Origin: Pomphorhynchus laevis | Taxonomy: Eukaryota > Acanthocephala > Palaeacanthocephala > Echinorhynchida > Pomphorhynchidae | NCBI GenBank assembly: GCA_012934845.2 | Contig: WNNJ02001451.1 | Location: 32,574 to 96,573, forward strand | Direction of reading: 5' to 3' | Length of the DNA: 64,000 nt | Shown: in pieces, positions 1-12,781 of the stretch | Numbering within the stretch: position 1 is the stretch's first letter | How the letters are laid out: every line of letters starts with the position of its first letter | Made by a program: the position numbers and the translations under genes | The notes under the pieces: generated by a model | Told to the model about the DNA's origin: nothing | Seen by the model: only the letters and a program-made list of their open reading frames with translations | Databases searched by the model: none

Positions 1-170
1 TGTACTTTTACTATACTTTTATAAATAAATATTTATATAATTAAATATTAAATAATATTAATTAAATATATAAATAAATAAATATTTTTATATATAATTT
101 ATATATAAAATATTATGTTTTACGTTAAATTATATTAAATTATAAATGTTTGGATTTATTACCAATAAAC
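1..170. repeat. 170-bp AT-rich direct repeat, copy 1
   Basis: This stretch recurs at 3209-3378 with one mismatch (T at 120, A in the second copy). It begins at base 1, so it may extend left of the window. It holds no ORF. Its right edge meets a retrotransposon fragment at 171, whereas the second copy runs into ordinary AT-rich intron DNA. Exons 1-3 of the host gene lie between the two copies. Confidence 0.9.
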
Positions 171-408
171 GTATATTGCGGAGCCAAGCCAGAAACTTGG
201 CTCCGCATAATATAGGCCTGATCGAGGTTGCCACTTTACCCGCAAGGATGTTATTTGTTAGCTCACAAATAGATTTCAGTAGTATGTCTACTGCGACACC
301 GCTCGAACGACTAGCCAGCTCACGTAGATGAGAAGGACTCAGGCCATCAGCGCCCAAGCAGAAGACGGTTGAAATGACTGGAGAGCCGACAAGACAGAAA
401 GACCACAA
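171..408 (-). mobile_element. R2-group retrotransposon fragment (start of RT domain)
   Basis: The minus strand encodes GADGLSPSHLREL, then a stretch ending LCGAKFLAW. From memory this is the start of the reverse transcriptase domain of the invertebrate retroelement family that also appears, much more completely, at 18241-21880. GC content is clearly above the flanks. The piece is under 80 codons and is cut at both ends, so it is a dead fragment. Its left edge carries a 12-bp inverted repeat. Confidence 0.55.
177..207. repeat. 12-bp perfect inverted repeat (hairpin)
   Basis: TGCGGAGCCAAG (177-188) and CTTGGCTCCGCA (196-207) are exact reverse complements around a 7-nt loop. It lies where the 170-bp repeat meets the retroelement fragment, so it may mark a fold-back rearrangement. 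Confidence 0.85.
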
Positions 409-684
409 TAATTTAATAATAATATTAAATCATTATTAAATAATTTAATATTTTTTTTATTTCTGTTTTGTGATAACAAAGAACCGCTGGTTGAGAACCA
501 ACGATTCTCAGAACCACAGATTGAGAATATGTTTTAGTGCTTGACCTTAACATTTATTTTTATTGTCATTATTTAAAAACAATATTGTGCTTTATTCATT
601 TAGATAATTGTTTTCCTTATATCGCCATAAAAGTGTAAAAAAACTAAATTAAAATTTAAAAACTAAATTCTAATGCTTCTTGAC

Positions 685-729
685 TATTTCGTGGTGTATA
701 TTTGATTCAAACGAATACACCACGAAATA
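685..729. repeat. 15-bp perfect inverted repeat (hairpin)
   Basis: TATTTCGTGGTGTAT (685-699) is the exact reverse complement of ATACACCACGAAATA (715-729), with a 15-nt loop. It lies upstream of the first visible host exon. Its role is unknown. Confidence 0.85.
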
Positions 730-927
730 TGGAGGTACAAATGTGATGGTACATAACCAAGCTCGTTATATTTCGCTTACGTTTGCTTATATTTGTTTAT
801 ATTATAATATGATTTTTGAACATTTATTGAAAAAAATGATTTTTGAACATTTATTTATTGAAAATACTGTACAATGAAATATTGTATAAAATACAATATT
901 AAAATACTGTATGTTTACTTTTTGCAG

Positions 928-1105
928 TTAAAATAAGAAATCCTGAACACATTTTGAAATTGGCGATGCTTGATGGTGTCAGTGTGTACGAGCGTCGATT
1001 TTTAGATGTCTGTAAAAGTTTGTCTGATATTTCACTATACCCTTGTGAATACCTTCATTCATCTGATTATCAAGTATCTGTACATTCTCATTGCCCTTGT
1101 GAAAG
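928..1105 (+). CDS. Host gene exon 1 (internal exon)
   Basis: The acceptor is TTTTTGCAG and the donor is AAAG followed by GTAAGT. The open frame runs from base 930 (KIRNPEHILKLAML and onward, 58 codons). It enters in phase 1 and leaves in phase 2. Confidence 0.7.
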
Positions 1106-4100
1106 GTAAGTTATTTCTCATTTTTACCTGTAATTCTATTCCATAGAATAGTTATCTATCGTACATAATCGAGATTATCACAATGAAATTATCGCTATTT
1201 TATACTGCAAATACTGACTTACAAGTTACTGAGCTCGATTTATTGACGCAAGTATTAAATCATGTTGTTGCCCAGTATCATAGCCCAGCCGTGATTTACT
1301 CTACAGTAAATTTGCTAAGTTTACTTGGAATTGAAATTTCTTCTAATTTCTACGTAACCAAATAGCTACTTGAATAATTATATTTTTGATGTTACTTCCT
1401 TCAGTTCAAGCTTGTCAATTTCGATCAGAGCAATAATACATCGCCAATGATATCAATATACATTCTTGCAATGATGCTAATACACTCTGAGGTCGATAAC
1501 AATGTAGTCTCGAAGTTTGCTTCAAGTAAGTTTGAAAATCACAAATCACGAGAAATTGATAGAATTTCATCGGCAATTAATTCTCGGTAATTATAATATA
1601 ATAATGTAAATATAATACATTATTATGTTCTTTGATATATTATAAAATATATCATAGAACATGTGATTAGAAGAGATTCAAAATCAATACACAGTAACAA
1701 GTATAGCTACATTAGTATCTGCTATTAATTATGAGACACGACAATAAACCTAAAATAATGTATGAATTTAAATATAATGATTTATTATTTTTTTATGCCC
1801 AAGTTAAAATATTTCTACTTCGGGAATGGTTTCGTTTGCAAAATAAGTACAATATACTTTATATTTATATAAAATATTGATTTTTAATATATAATATTTA
1901 TTCATAAAAATATAAAATATCATATATAATATATTTATTATAAAATAAAATTATATATTTATTATAAAGATAAAATTGTCTCTATATATAATATTTATTT
2001 AAATAATATTATTTTTTCAACTTATTTTCATTTTTTTCTTTCTGTCAACGTTCTTTCATAAATATTTTCATATATTCTTTGTATCAAAATTGAAAAATAG
2101 ATTTTTAAAAGGAATAATTGCATTATCAGGATTCCAATATCACTGAAAACAAATAAAGATAAATTAATAAACAAACAAAACAAATATTTTTACTAAAAAT
2201 ATTTATCTGCTATAAATATTTTATATATTAATATTTTATATTTTATAATATTATTTTATGTAATATGTATTTAGCGAAATTAAAGTTAGAAACAAATATT
2301 TTTACTTTAATTATATTTTAATATTATAATATTATTAAAATATAATATATTTTTTATCAAATACATTTTGCTATAAAATCTTTTTGCCATGAAAATTTCG
2401 TACCAGATTTGTTTTCCACGAGAAATATGGCATCATATTTTCTCCGTAAAATAATATTCCTGTATTTGTCATTAATATTCCATTAATCCCTCTATACCAC
2501 CATGCATTCCATTTACCCAATAAAACGATAATTTTTATCCCTCATACCACCCTTTGCCCTTTAAATTTTATTTAACTTTCTTAACGCTATTCTTTGTCAT
2601 ATTATATATTAATATTCTATTATTCCTCCTATACTCCCTTTCACATTATTTTCCCAATTAAACATTTTTATCCCTTCCCCTTTTAACCTAATTTACTCTA
2701 TTTAACCAAATGTACCCTTAACTACTCATTGCTCCCTTTAATTTTATTTACCCCCATTAACTCTATTTATCTCATTGTTTCATTTGTTTTAAAATTCTTT
2801 TAATTTTTTTCATCTTATATTGTTTTTAAAAAAGTACGAAGGGGAAGTTTAAGGGTGCAAAAGCGATTAAATAGATTAAAAGTATCCAAGTATCTAGTAT
2901 ATCTTTCTCATTATATCTAAGTATAGGATCTATCTAAGTATAGGTTCTAAGATCCAGGTATCTTGTATATGTTCTCATTATATCTAAATATAGATTCAAG
3001 CACACTATAGAAATGTTTGATATTGTTCAACTGATACATTTAGAACCATCTGGTACATCTGGTATATTTGTCTTATCTGTTTCAATTTTTCTATTTTGAG
3101 AAAATATCAGATTTCAAATATGCTGGATATAAAGATGTTTTAAAGTTATTACCTTACGATCGTAAACTGTTCTTATTGTCATAAACCTTTTCATTGTGCA
3201 GTTTAAAATGTACTTTTACTATACTTTTATAAATAAATATTTATATAATTAAATATTAAATAATATTAATTAAATATATAAATAAATAAATATTTTTATA
3301 TATAATTTATATATAAAATATTATGTTATACGTTAAATTATATTAAATTATAAATGTTTGGATTTATTACCAATAAACCGTTAATTAGACATTTTGTAAA
3401 TGCAACTTGATTGTTCTAGCATCGATATATCAGTTTCAGTGGCAATTATACTCACTTTTCCATCATTTGTTATATTATTGTTTAATTAAAATTACGATTA
3501 ATTATTTCTACAATATTTATAGATAAAATAGTTGGCTCGATCTTTGCATATTCATTGTTGCTAAGACTTTAAAAGAGTACTTAAACATATATTGTATTTA
3601 ATTTGTATTTATTCAATAATATTTTATTAAATTATATTTTATTTAGTTTGCCTTCAAAACGATTTTCTATAAAAGTTAAAAATATGTTTTTGTTAAAAAA
3701 AATCAAATTACGATCAAGAATAATGTTATCTTATCTACATTATAGTTTTTAACATTAGTTTTTTTATTTCATGTTGAAATATACATAATTATAATATATA
3801 ATTATATACTTATATCGTGATTTATTAATTTCAAATAAGGAAATAAACTGTTTTTAAATACAATTTTAAAATTGCAATTGCCTCACTATAAATATATCCT
3901 TTGATTGATAATTTAATAAATTTTTATTTAAATAGACCAGCTTATCGACTTGTCTTATTCTTTATTGTCTTATGCTTGTCTTAGTTTATTTACACATTCT
4001 TTACAATTATTTATAAAATAATCTTTAGAGATGACAAATGAACAATACAATGACTTCGTCAAATATTTAAAGAAAGAATTGTTATCCTATCCGAGTTCAT

Positions 4101-7100
4101 TTTTAGCTATAATTCCAGGCAATGCATATTTGTTAACGGGCAAGTGTTTTTGTGTCTTCGTTTTTTAACGTCTTCATTCAATTTTGATTTGGTGACCTTA
4201 AACATTTATAGCAAAAATTTTAATTGTTTTATTTTTAAAATATAGAATTTTGCAGTAAAATGCGAAGGCAATGATACTTTTTAATTCACGAGTCCCTAAT
4301 ATTGGATGACAATTCATGTGTTTCAATGTTACAATTGTCTTCAATTTATTTGCGCTATTATTTATTGACGCTGCTAATACGTCAGATATAATCATTAAGG
4401 ATTGATATGGTATATTTTAGCTACAATATAAAAGCAAATGTCGTTGCGGTTATACAACAGCATTTGATTCCGCATCCTTTTAATGCGGGATCAAACAATC
4501 TATTTTTTATTCAGAAAAACAAGAGTGATTTTTTTCTTTTAAATTGTGCGTTTTCGTCAATTAGTTCAATAATGAACAAATTGACGTCTTGTTTCTGTAT
4601 CAGCTGTCGAAATTTAAAAGTAAATTAGTATTTTGATTGCTTCAAAATTCGAAACTTGAAAAAGTGGATCAAGATACTTCTAAAAAATACAAACATATAA
4701 TGTATAATCTAACTAAAAAATAAAAACTTGAACATATCAAACCGGATTAAAAAATCTTTTATTTGCATAAAAAACAGCAAATAGTTAGATGCTTTATCGT
4801 TTACAATACCTTTTATTAGTCAAAAATAAAAAGTACATTTTATTTACAAATATTTATCGCCGTTAAAATAAAAACAAAATTATTAAAATAAAAATTAACT
4901 TAAAGTCAAGTGCAGAGTAATTGCACATTTGAAGGAGATAAACAATAGTTATGTGAGAGCGTTATGCCAATATTAGAGTTTTACCTACTACCAACAGCAC
5001 TTACCAGGTTGTTTTTTGTTGCATACACTAAACCTTCGAAATTAACGTTATTATGCTCCAAAATTTCAAATTTTAAATGTTGATCAGTTATTTTTTTAAC
5101 TATTTCCGTACCTTTTTCATAAGGTACGGCTATTATTTGTACTTTAAAAAGAAACGGCAAAAAATGGATTTGTTTCAGCTTTTTAATAGATAAGTTTGTA
5201 TGTAAAACCTCGTTATACTTTGTAATATTTTTAATATTTAATATTCTTTATTATGTCAGTTGCTTTTTAATATTTTGTGTTGAATATTTCAATTACGAGC
5301 AAATGTCAATTTAATTCAAAAAGTTTTTGATATTTCATATTTGTAAATAAGCTATAAATTTCAAAAATTAAAATTCTCTCAACAATATCAAAAATTAAAT
5401 ATTTTATTTGAAGATTTAATTGATTCAAGAAGCTAGATTCTAGCGAAATATAAAATTAAAAGAGAATTTATCACTCACATGTTGATTCATTGTTAAGGGA
5501 ACGAGATGTCGTTTAATTGCTATTGCGGGTACCTGTTTGCAATGCTAAATAAATTGTCTCTAATTTTGGACAGCGATAAAGAAGATGAATTACACAAAAC
5601 ATTTGATTTTAGCGATTTTATTGTTAATAATCTTATATTTAATATGGTAACCTATAGATTTAAAATATTGAGATAAATATATATGTTTTCAGATAAAAGA
5701 AGATAAATGTTTTTATCCCTATATCATGTTATTAAACAATATTCTGACTCTCGGAGGTAAGTCTTCGTTAAACATTTTTATATTGTGCTCCTTTGTATAA
5801 ACTTTCGAGAATTAGTCTATAATTTTAATTAATTTTATTTATAATTTAAGAATTATAATTTAAAAAAATGGCTAATTCGAAATTTTGAATTAAAAAAGTT
5901 TGAATCATACATAATACGTAAATATATAAAACTTTATATTTGGGAATAAACTTTAACATTTCAATTACAATTTTATTGTTATTTAAATCTAAATAAGAAA
6001 ATGTAACAAAGGTCATTCAACTCTAGCTTGTACTGGTATAGTCAGTAGCATCATGACTGTGTAATATAATTATAATTATATTATAATTTACATCATGCAT
6101 GTTATAATTATATATAATATAATTAAAAAGACGGAAATGACGCTTAAGAATACACTTCGATCTTTAAGGGCTTTATTGAAGCTATAAGATATATGATATT
6201 ACTGATATTATAAAGAAGTTAAATGTATCCGTTATTGTAGAAGTATAATATATGTTATACTAATTTACGCAATCAATAGCATTACTGAAGTTAAATTTAA
6301 ATTAAAAACGAGACTATATTTATGTTTGTTTGTCGATTATAAATATCGACTATTAATTTAATGTAATGTTCAAATTTGAATTTAATTGCAATATTGTCAA
6401 TACATGGTATTGCTACATCTTAAAAATTTAACAACGCGGATACCCTCAAAATGCACTGATTTACTCGTGATACGCTAGTAGGTTTCGGTACGGCAAAAGT
6501 TATAAGTTAATCAAATATTATCTGCTATTAATTCAATTCATATTGAATTTTTAATTAAAAAGACGGGAATAATGCTTAACAATACACTTCGATCTTTAAG
6601 GCTATATCGGTTATTGTAGAATCTCTTACATTGTTATGCTTGAATGATATGTATACTAATTTTCGAAAAGCGCAAATAGGCCAAATTAATGCCGGTATAC
6701 AAATTTAGTCAAACACACAAACTCTTATAATTCGCTTGTGGTAAGTTTCAATTACCTTTAAAACTTATCACAATACAAACCGCTCAAACGATTTGAATCT
6801 ATATATCATACAAATATAATATATATAATATAATTAATATAATATATAGTGTGAATTGACATCCAACGAACTACTTTTCGAGGCCTATTTTCCAAACAGA
6901 AAAAATATCTAATAGTAGCTAGCATAATTGCAAGAAGTTGAGAAAATTTTATTTTCTCAATATTTTATTTTTCACCTTTTTTTTAATTAAAACTTTTATT
7001 TTTATCAGAAGGCAACTGGTATTCAGGTTGATAGTTAAAATTCTGATATTTGGATAATTGTGTTGATTATATTAATGAACTAGTATGGTCTTAAATCAAT

Positions 7101-10100
7101 ATTTATGAATTATTAATTTTAAAAGTTGATATGAAATGTAATATAAGTATGATTGATATAATATAAATGAATTAATTTTTTTAATTCAATGTTTTAAAAC
7201 TAGTTTTCGATCGGTTTTTTATTTATTAATTGTTTGAAAAATATGACAGGGTTTATATGTTATTAAATATAAATGAATATAATATAAATGAAACTTTATA
7301 ATTTTTAGTTAATTATTTAAGAAGTTAGCAAATACTCTTTTATAGCACTTTTGATAGATTTAATCCGTCTTTAATTTATTTATTTTTAACTTATTTGTTA
7401 AGTTATTATTGAATGAAAGATAAATATAAAAGAATGAAATAAAAAATATAAATTAAATTTCATATTAATGAAATTTATTTCTTATAAATGAAACGTATAG
7501 TTTTTGATGAATATTGAAAATATCCATATAAATTTACCGGAAAGAAGAAATTAGTAACGATGAACAATAAATATAATTTAATATTTTAAAATATTTTGTA
7601 TAATTTAACATTCCAATGTATGCTTGAAAAAAGGACAAGCAGTCGAAAGCTATCAAATAACGAAAGTTAAAATAAAAAAATATTAAAATTAAAAATACTC
7701 GTATCTATAATTATATTTTAACCTAATATAAAACAAGCTAAGCTGGACACTAATGCTCAACGATTTTTATTTTAAAGTTAGAATTTAAATATTTTATTTA
7801 TATTTTTATTCACAAATAATTAAATGTACCAATAAACTCGGGTTTTAGCAGCTAAAATTACTTACAGGAGTAAACACACAAAAATTTGGATTAACAACAA
7901 TTTTATCAATTTATAAGTTTATCAATTTTATCAATTTTATCTATTTAAAACCACTATATTATTTATTAGTCAATGTGTAACAATCGACTTTGTGAAAGCC
8001 TAACCGTAGACAAGAGGTCAAGTAAATGTTTCTCTGGCAGAGATGACAAAGACCCTTTCATCCTTCCATTTGTGTAGTTAATTGCGCTGTATCTTTATAG
8101 TATCGATATTTGTTCAAAATAGTTGTAAGCACGTGGGATATCTCTACTATCACATTTAACTCCTCTTACGTATGCTCCAAGTTGTAATAGGTGATCCAAT
8201 TGAAAAACCACTAATGATTTGTTGTGTAATTTATTGTATGTAATATTTATCTAAGAATAGTCAGTTTCTTCCGAACTTGTGAAAGACGAACCGTAGACAA
8301 GAGGTCAAGTAAATGTTTCTCTGGCAGAGATGACAAAGACCCTTTCATCCTTCCATTTATGTAGTTAATTGCGCTGTATCTTTATAGTATCAATATTTGT
8401 TCAAAATAGTTGTAAGCACGTGGGATATCTCTACTATCACATTTAACTCCTCTTACGTATGCTCCAAATTGTAATAGGTGATCCAATTGAAAAACCACTA
8501 ATGATTTGTTGTGTAATTTATTGTATGTAATATTTATCCAAGAATAGTCAGTTTCTTCTGTGCATATACGTATTTTATTGGTATATAAAGATTTTGTACA
8601 ATTGAATTGTATTTTGAATAATTGCATGTGCGAATAAACTCGGAAATCTTGCTTTCACAAAGCTAGTTCATTGTAGGGCATGCTACTATTGATGAATATT
8701 GAAAGTATCCATTTCTTTTAGAATTTTAAAATTTTTAAATTAGCTGCATAGAGTTGATTAATTTTGCACATTTAAAGATCGTATTTTAAATTTTTCAAAT
8801 TAGCAACATTGAGTTGATTTTAGTACATTTAAAGATTGTATTTTAAAATTTTAAGATTTGCATCTCCATTAAACAACAAAAATTTGTCAATCATTTCAAA
8901 TGTTTGTTATTAGCATATCCCGAAATATCTCTGAGTATCGACAAGTTTGCAATTGAAACGAATGTAGCTTTTGACGAAATTGAGGAAATATCTGAATCAA
9001 AGAAAGCGTATGAGAGATTTAACACGTTGGTGTTTTTGGAAAATGCGGGCCATATTTATGATGTAAGTAAGATGAATCCATGTTACAACCAAAACGTTTT
9101 TGCTTGAATTTGCCCATATAACAACTCGTTCTCTTTGTACAATTGCGTTTTGTTAGACCTTATTATGATACAATTAACTGATTCCTAAATGCTAAGTTAT
9201 ATTCTATAAAGTGCACTATTAAATACCAACTTGATGAGTTTTATTGATTAATAAAATGGATCACATAAAAGTTGTAATAAATCTTTTTCTTTAAATAAAG
9301 ATTAACTATCTTTATTTCAAGGTAGTGTCCTTTCTGAATTATTTTATTAGCATAACATAACATTTGACTTTTTGATCAAACCTTGTATCCACATTTGGCA
9401 TTGTTTTTAAGAGGTTTGTGCTAAAGCGAAATGGTCGAAGCATTATTTTATCTAAAAGTGATAATACAATTAAAAATTATTAACAATTAATTAATTTTTA
9501 GATAAATTATCTTCAATTTTGCATTTTCTATTTTTTACCTGATTTGTATAAATTTAAAACAATAAAATGTCAAATAGAAAATTTAATCAAATTTGATTTT
9601 GATCAAATTATTTAATCAAAATCATTTGATTCCGCTCTAAAATTTCAAATAATTTATATTTTCTGTTTTTTACTGCTTTTGCATAATAAATTATAAATAA
9701 TTAATGATTCATTAAGAATTTTATTTACTTCTAAGATATAAGTCTGTAAATTATCATTCTTGATTTGTGGATCACTATTTAAAGAAACCTGAAAAAAAAC
9801 AAAATATTTTGTTAACACTTTCTTTAATGATTGTTCAAATTATTAAATAGTAAATTAAACAAAACCACACATTGATGTATTATAAATAAACATCAAATGT
9901 AAAGTTGATACTGATCTATTCTTGATTTCTTTACTAACAAATTGCAAAATATTGACAAAAAATATACTTTTGGTAAAACTCCAATTGTATTAGAAAATCA
10001 ATTGTATTGACTATATAATTGTTTATTTTTGTATGAAATAAACAACAACACAACAACAATTTCTTGACAAGAAAAAAATAAATAATATAAATAATAATTA

Positions 10101-12708
10101 ATAATAAATAAATAGTTTGTTAATGTAATAAAAATTTATCAAATAAATTAATCAATAAATTTTATTAAATCGATAAGCATTTTTTATTAAATTTTTTTAT
10201 TAATCAATTGTATTGGTTATATAGTTGTATATTTTTATATGAAATAAACAACAACACATCAACAATAAATAATAATTTATCATCATTTTATATTAAATAG
10301 AGGAGCATTTACTGTAAGAATTTCTAAAGGTTAATTAATACCTGTAATGACATTATTTTTGCAACGATTGATAAGTTTTGATTTAAAATATCATTCTAGT
10401 TTATAGAATGATAAATTGATTTTTATTTTAAATTTTTTATTTTGCAACAACAATTTCTTGGCAAGGAAAAGCAAAAGCTATACAAGATTTTTCCATCAAC
10501 CACTGGTACGGGTGTCGGTCGTAGAGGCAGTGCACGAAATAAACTACCCCAGACATCGCAACCCTGGGCGACAGACCAGAGTTCTCTTTCAGATAGCCCA
10601 AGGCGGTCTTCGGCCAGTTTAGAGATTTGAACTCTCAACCTGTACCGTAGGCTACCTCGAGGTCTCTTTTCAGAGAGTTATATGAAATAAAAAGTTAAAT
10701 AATTATTTGAAAATAAATTATTTAACAAGTTCGATTATTTATAATAAAAATAATTTTTGCTGTCAAATAATAACTTATCAAACATCATCAGTGAAAAATT
10801 TCCGTAAAAAAACACCATCGCAGATTAATAAAACCAAACTTTATTTTATATATTACTCGATTGTTAAATCAAAATTAATTTTTAATTAAATTATACTCTC
10901 AAAATATTAAATTTTGTATTACAAATACTCGATTCATTCATTATGAATTATATATGAATTTGTAAGATATACTGATCAACTTAAAATATATTCATGTATA
11001 CGCCATTTTAATTTCGAATCAAAAGATTGTTTTAAATTTACTACCAGAAGATTATTTTGACTGCATTATCAATAGTTAATTACTAATAAATTTTTACAAT
11101 AATCAAATTATCTTACTACAGTCTTAATGTTTAGTTTAAAATTAAAATTTAGTATTTAATATCGCTGATTGATCATTTTCGCATTTCGTAAATCTTTTAA
11201 GTATTAAATATCTGCTCTAATACTTAACATATCCATATTACTATGCAAACTTCATCTAAACATCAAATATCCATTAAGTTAATCGAATATGTTTAAAATG
11301 CTTTTCATTTGTAGTTCTCAAATTTGACATTGGCAGAAGATGTAAATGTCGATACAAGTGTTGCTTTAACAGATCCAAGCGTTGTGCACGATCACGCTGA
11401 TTACAATTTCTTTACAGTCAACGGTATGACTATTCATTAAAGCAATTTTTTTTACTGAAAATCTGAATTTTTTTACTGAAAATCTGGCAATTTTTAGTAT
11501 TTACGACCACAGTTATAAATATATATTGCCATATATATGGCCATATATATTGTTATTGCGAAAAATCGTTTGAAACTGTGGTCCAGGAGCCAAAGCTGGC
11601 TACGATTGATTTTTAATCCATATTTGCTGCTAAATAACTGGACTTCGATCATCAGCTCCAACAGTCTAATGTATCACTCCGAGACGATCATAACCACCCA
11701 GCAGTCATCGTCAGTCAGATGAAGTGGTTAGGGTACGTTTCGACTGCTTTTGTGATAACTATAAAGACACCAGCAATTCCTCACGATGCTATACGAAACT
11801 CAGGTGCAGAAGCGTTTTTACTGGCTTGTTGCGTGTGTGGACCTTCTAGTTATTCTTTATATAAGGCACAAATGCGTATCCGTTGATTACGAGGGCACTG
11901 AATTTCTCACAGGATTCCTGAAGGAATGCGTCATTTTATAAATTGTTATTGCGAAAAATCGCTTGAAACTGTGGTCCAGGAGCCAAAGCTGGCTACGATT
12001 GATTTTTAATCCATATTTGCTGCTAAATAACTGGACTTCGATCATCAGCTCCATTAGTCTAATGTATCACTCCGAGATGATCCGAACCACCCTGCAGTCA
12101 TCGTCAGTCGGATGAAGTGGTTAGGGTACGTTTCGACTGATTTTGTGATAACTATAAAGAAACCAGCAATTCCTCACGATGCTATACGAAGCTCAGGTGC
12201 AGAAACGTTTTTACTGGCTTGTTGCGTGTGTGGACCTTCTAGTTATTCTTTATATAAGGCACAAATGCGTATCCGTTGATTACGAGGGCACTGAATTTCT
12301 CACAGGATTCCTGAAGGAATGCGTCATTTTATAAATTGTTATTGCGAAAAATCGCTTGAAACTGTGGTCCAGGAGCCAAAGCTGGCTACGATTGATTTTT
12401 AATCCATATTTGCTGCTAAATAACTGGACTTCGATCATTAGCTCCATCAGTCTAATGTATCACTCCGAGACGATCCTAACCACCCAGCAGTCATCGTCAG
12501 TCGGATGAAGTGGTTAGGGTACGTTTCGACTGCTTTTGTGATAACTATAAAGACACCAGCAATTCCTCACGATGCTATACGAAGCTCAGGTGCAGAGCTT
12601 AAAAATGAAGAAGAGATTTGAATCTCTGCTTCAAATCTCTGCTTCATTTTTATACTTAAAATATATATGTAGTCTACCACAGACCCAGAGCGTCGATTTC
12701 CACCAAAT

Positions 12709-12781
<73 letters not shown>

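Larger units (their letters stand above)
5757..8913 (+). other. Intron, 3.2 kb, with local repeats
   Basis: No host exon is visible here on plus. It holds a diverged repeat pair (about 6124-6170 and 6553-6600, sharing the core AATACACTTCGATCTTTAAG). It also holds a segment (about 6700-6790) that recurs at about 12957-13042, and the 287-bp tandem duplication at 7990-8559. Confidence 0.5.

Noticed and set aside
1-3378. The pair of 170-bp direct repeats as LTRs of a retrovirus-like element
   Set aside because: No gag, protease, integrase or primer site lies between them. The interval instead holds spliced host exons and a fragment of an LTR-less element.
4407-4628. A free-standing 73-codon gene
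   Set aside because: An acceptor (TATATTTTAG) and a GTAAAT donor in matching phase make it an internal exon.
10600-10680. A tRNA gene on minus
   Set aside because: A-box and B-box-like motifs are too close, and no cloverleaf with an anticodon arm can be drawn.
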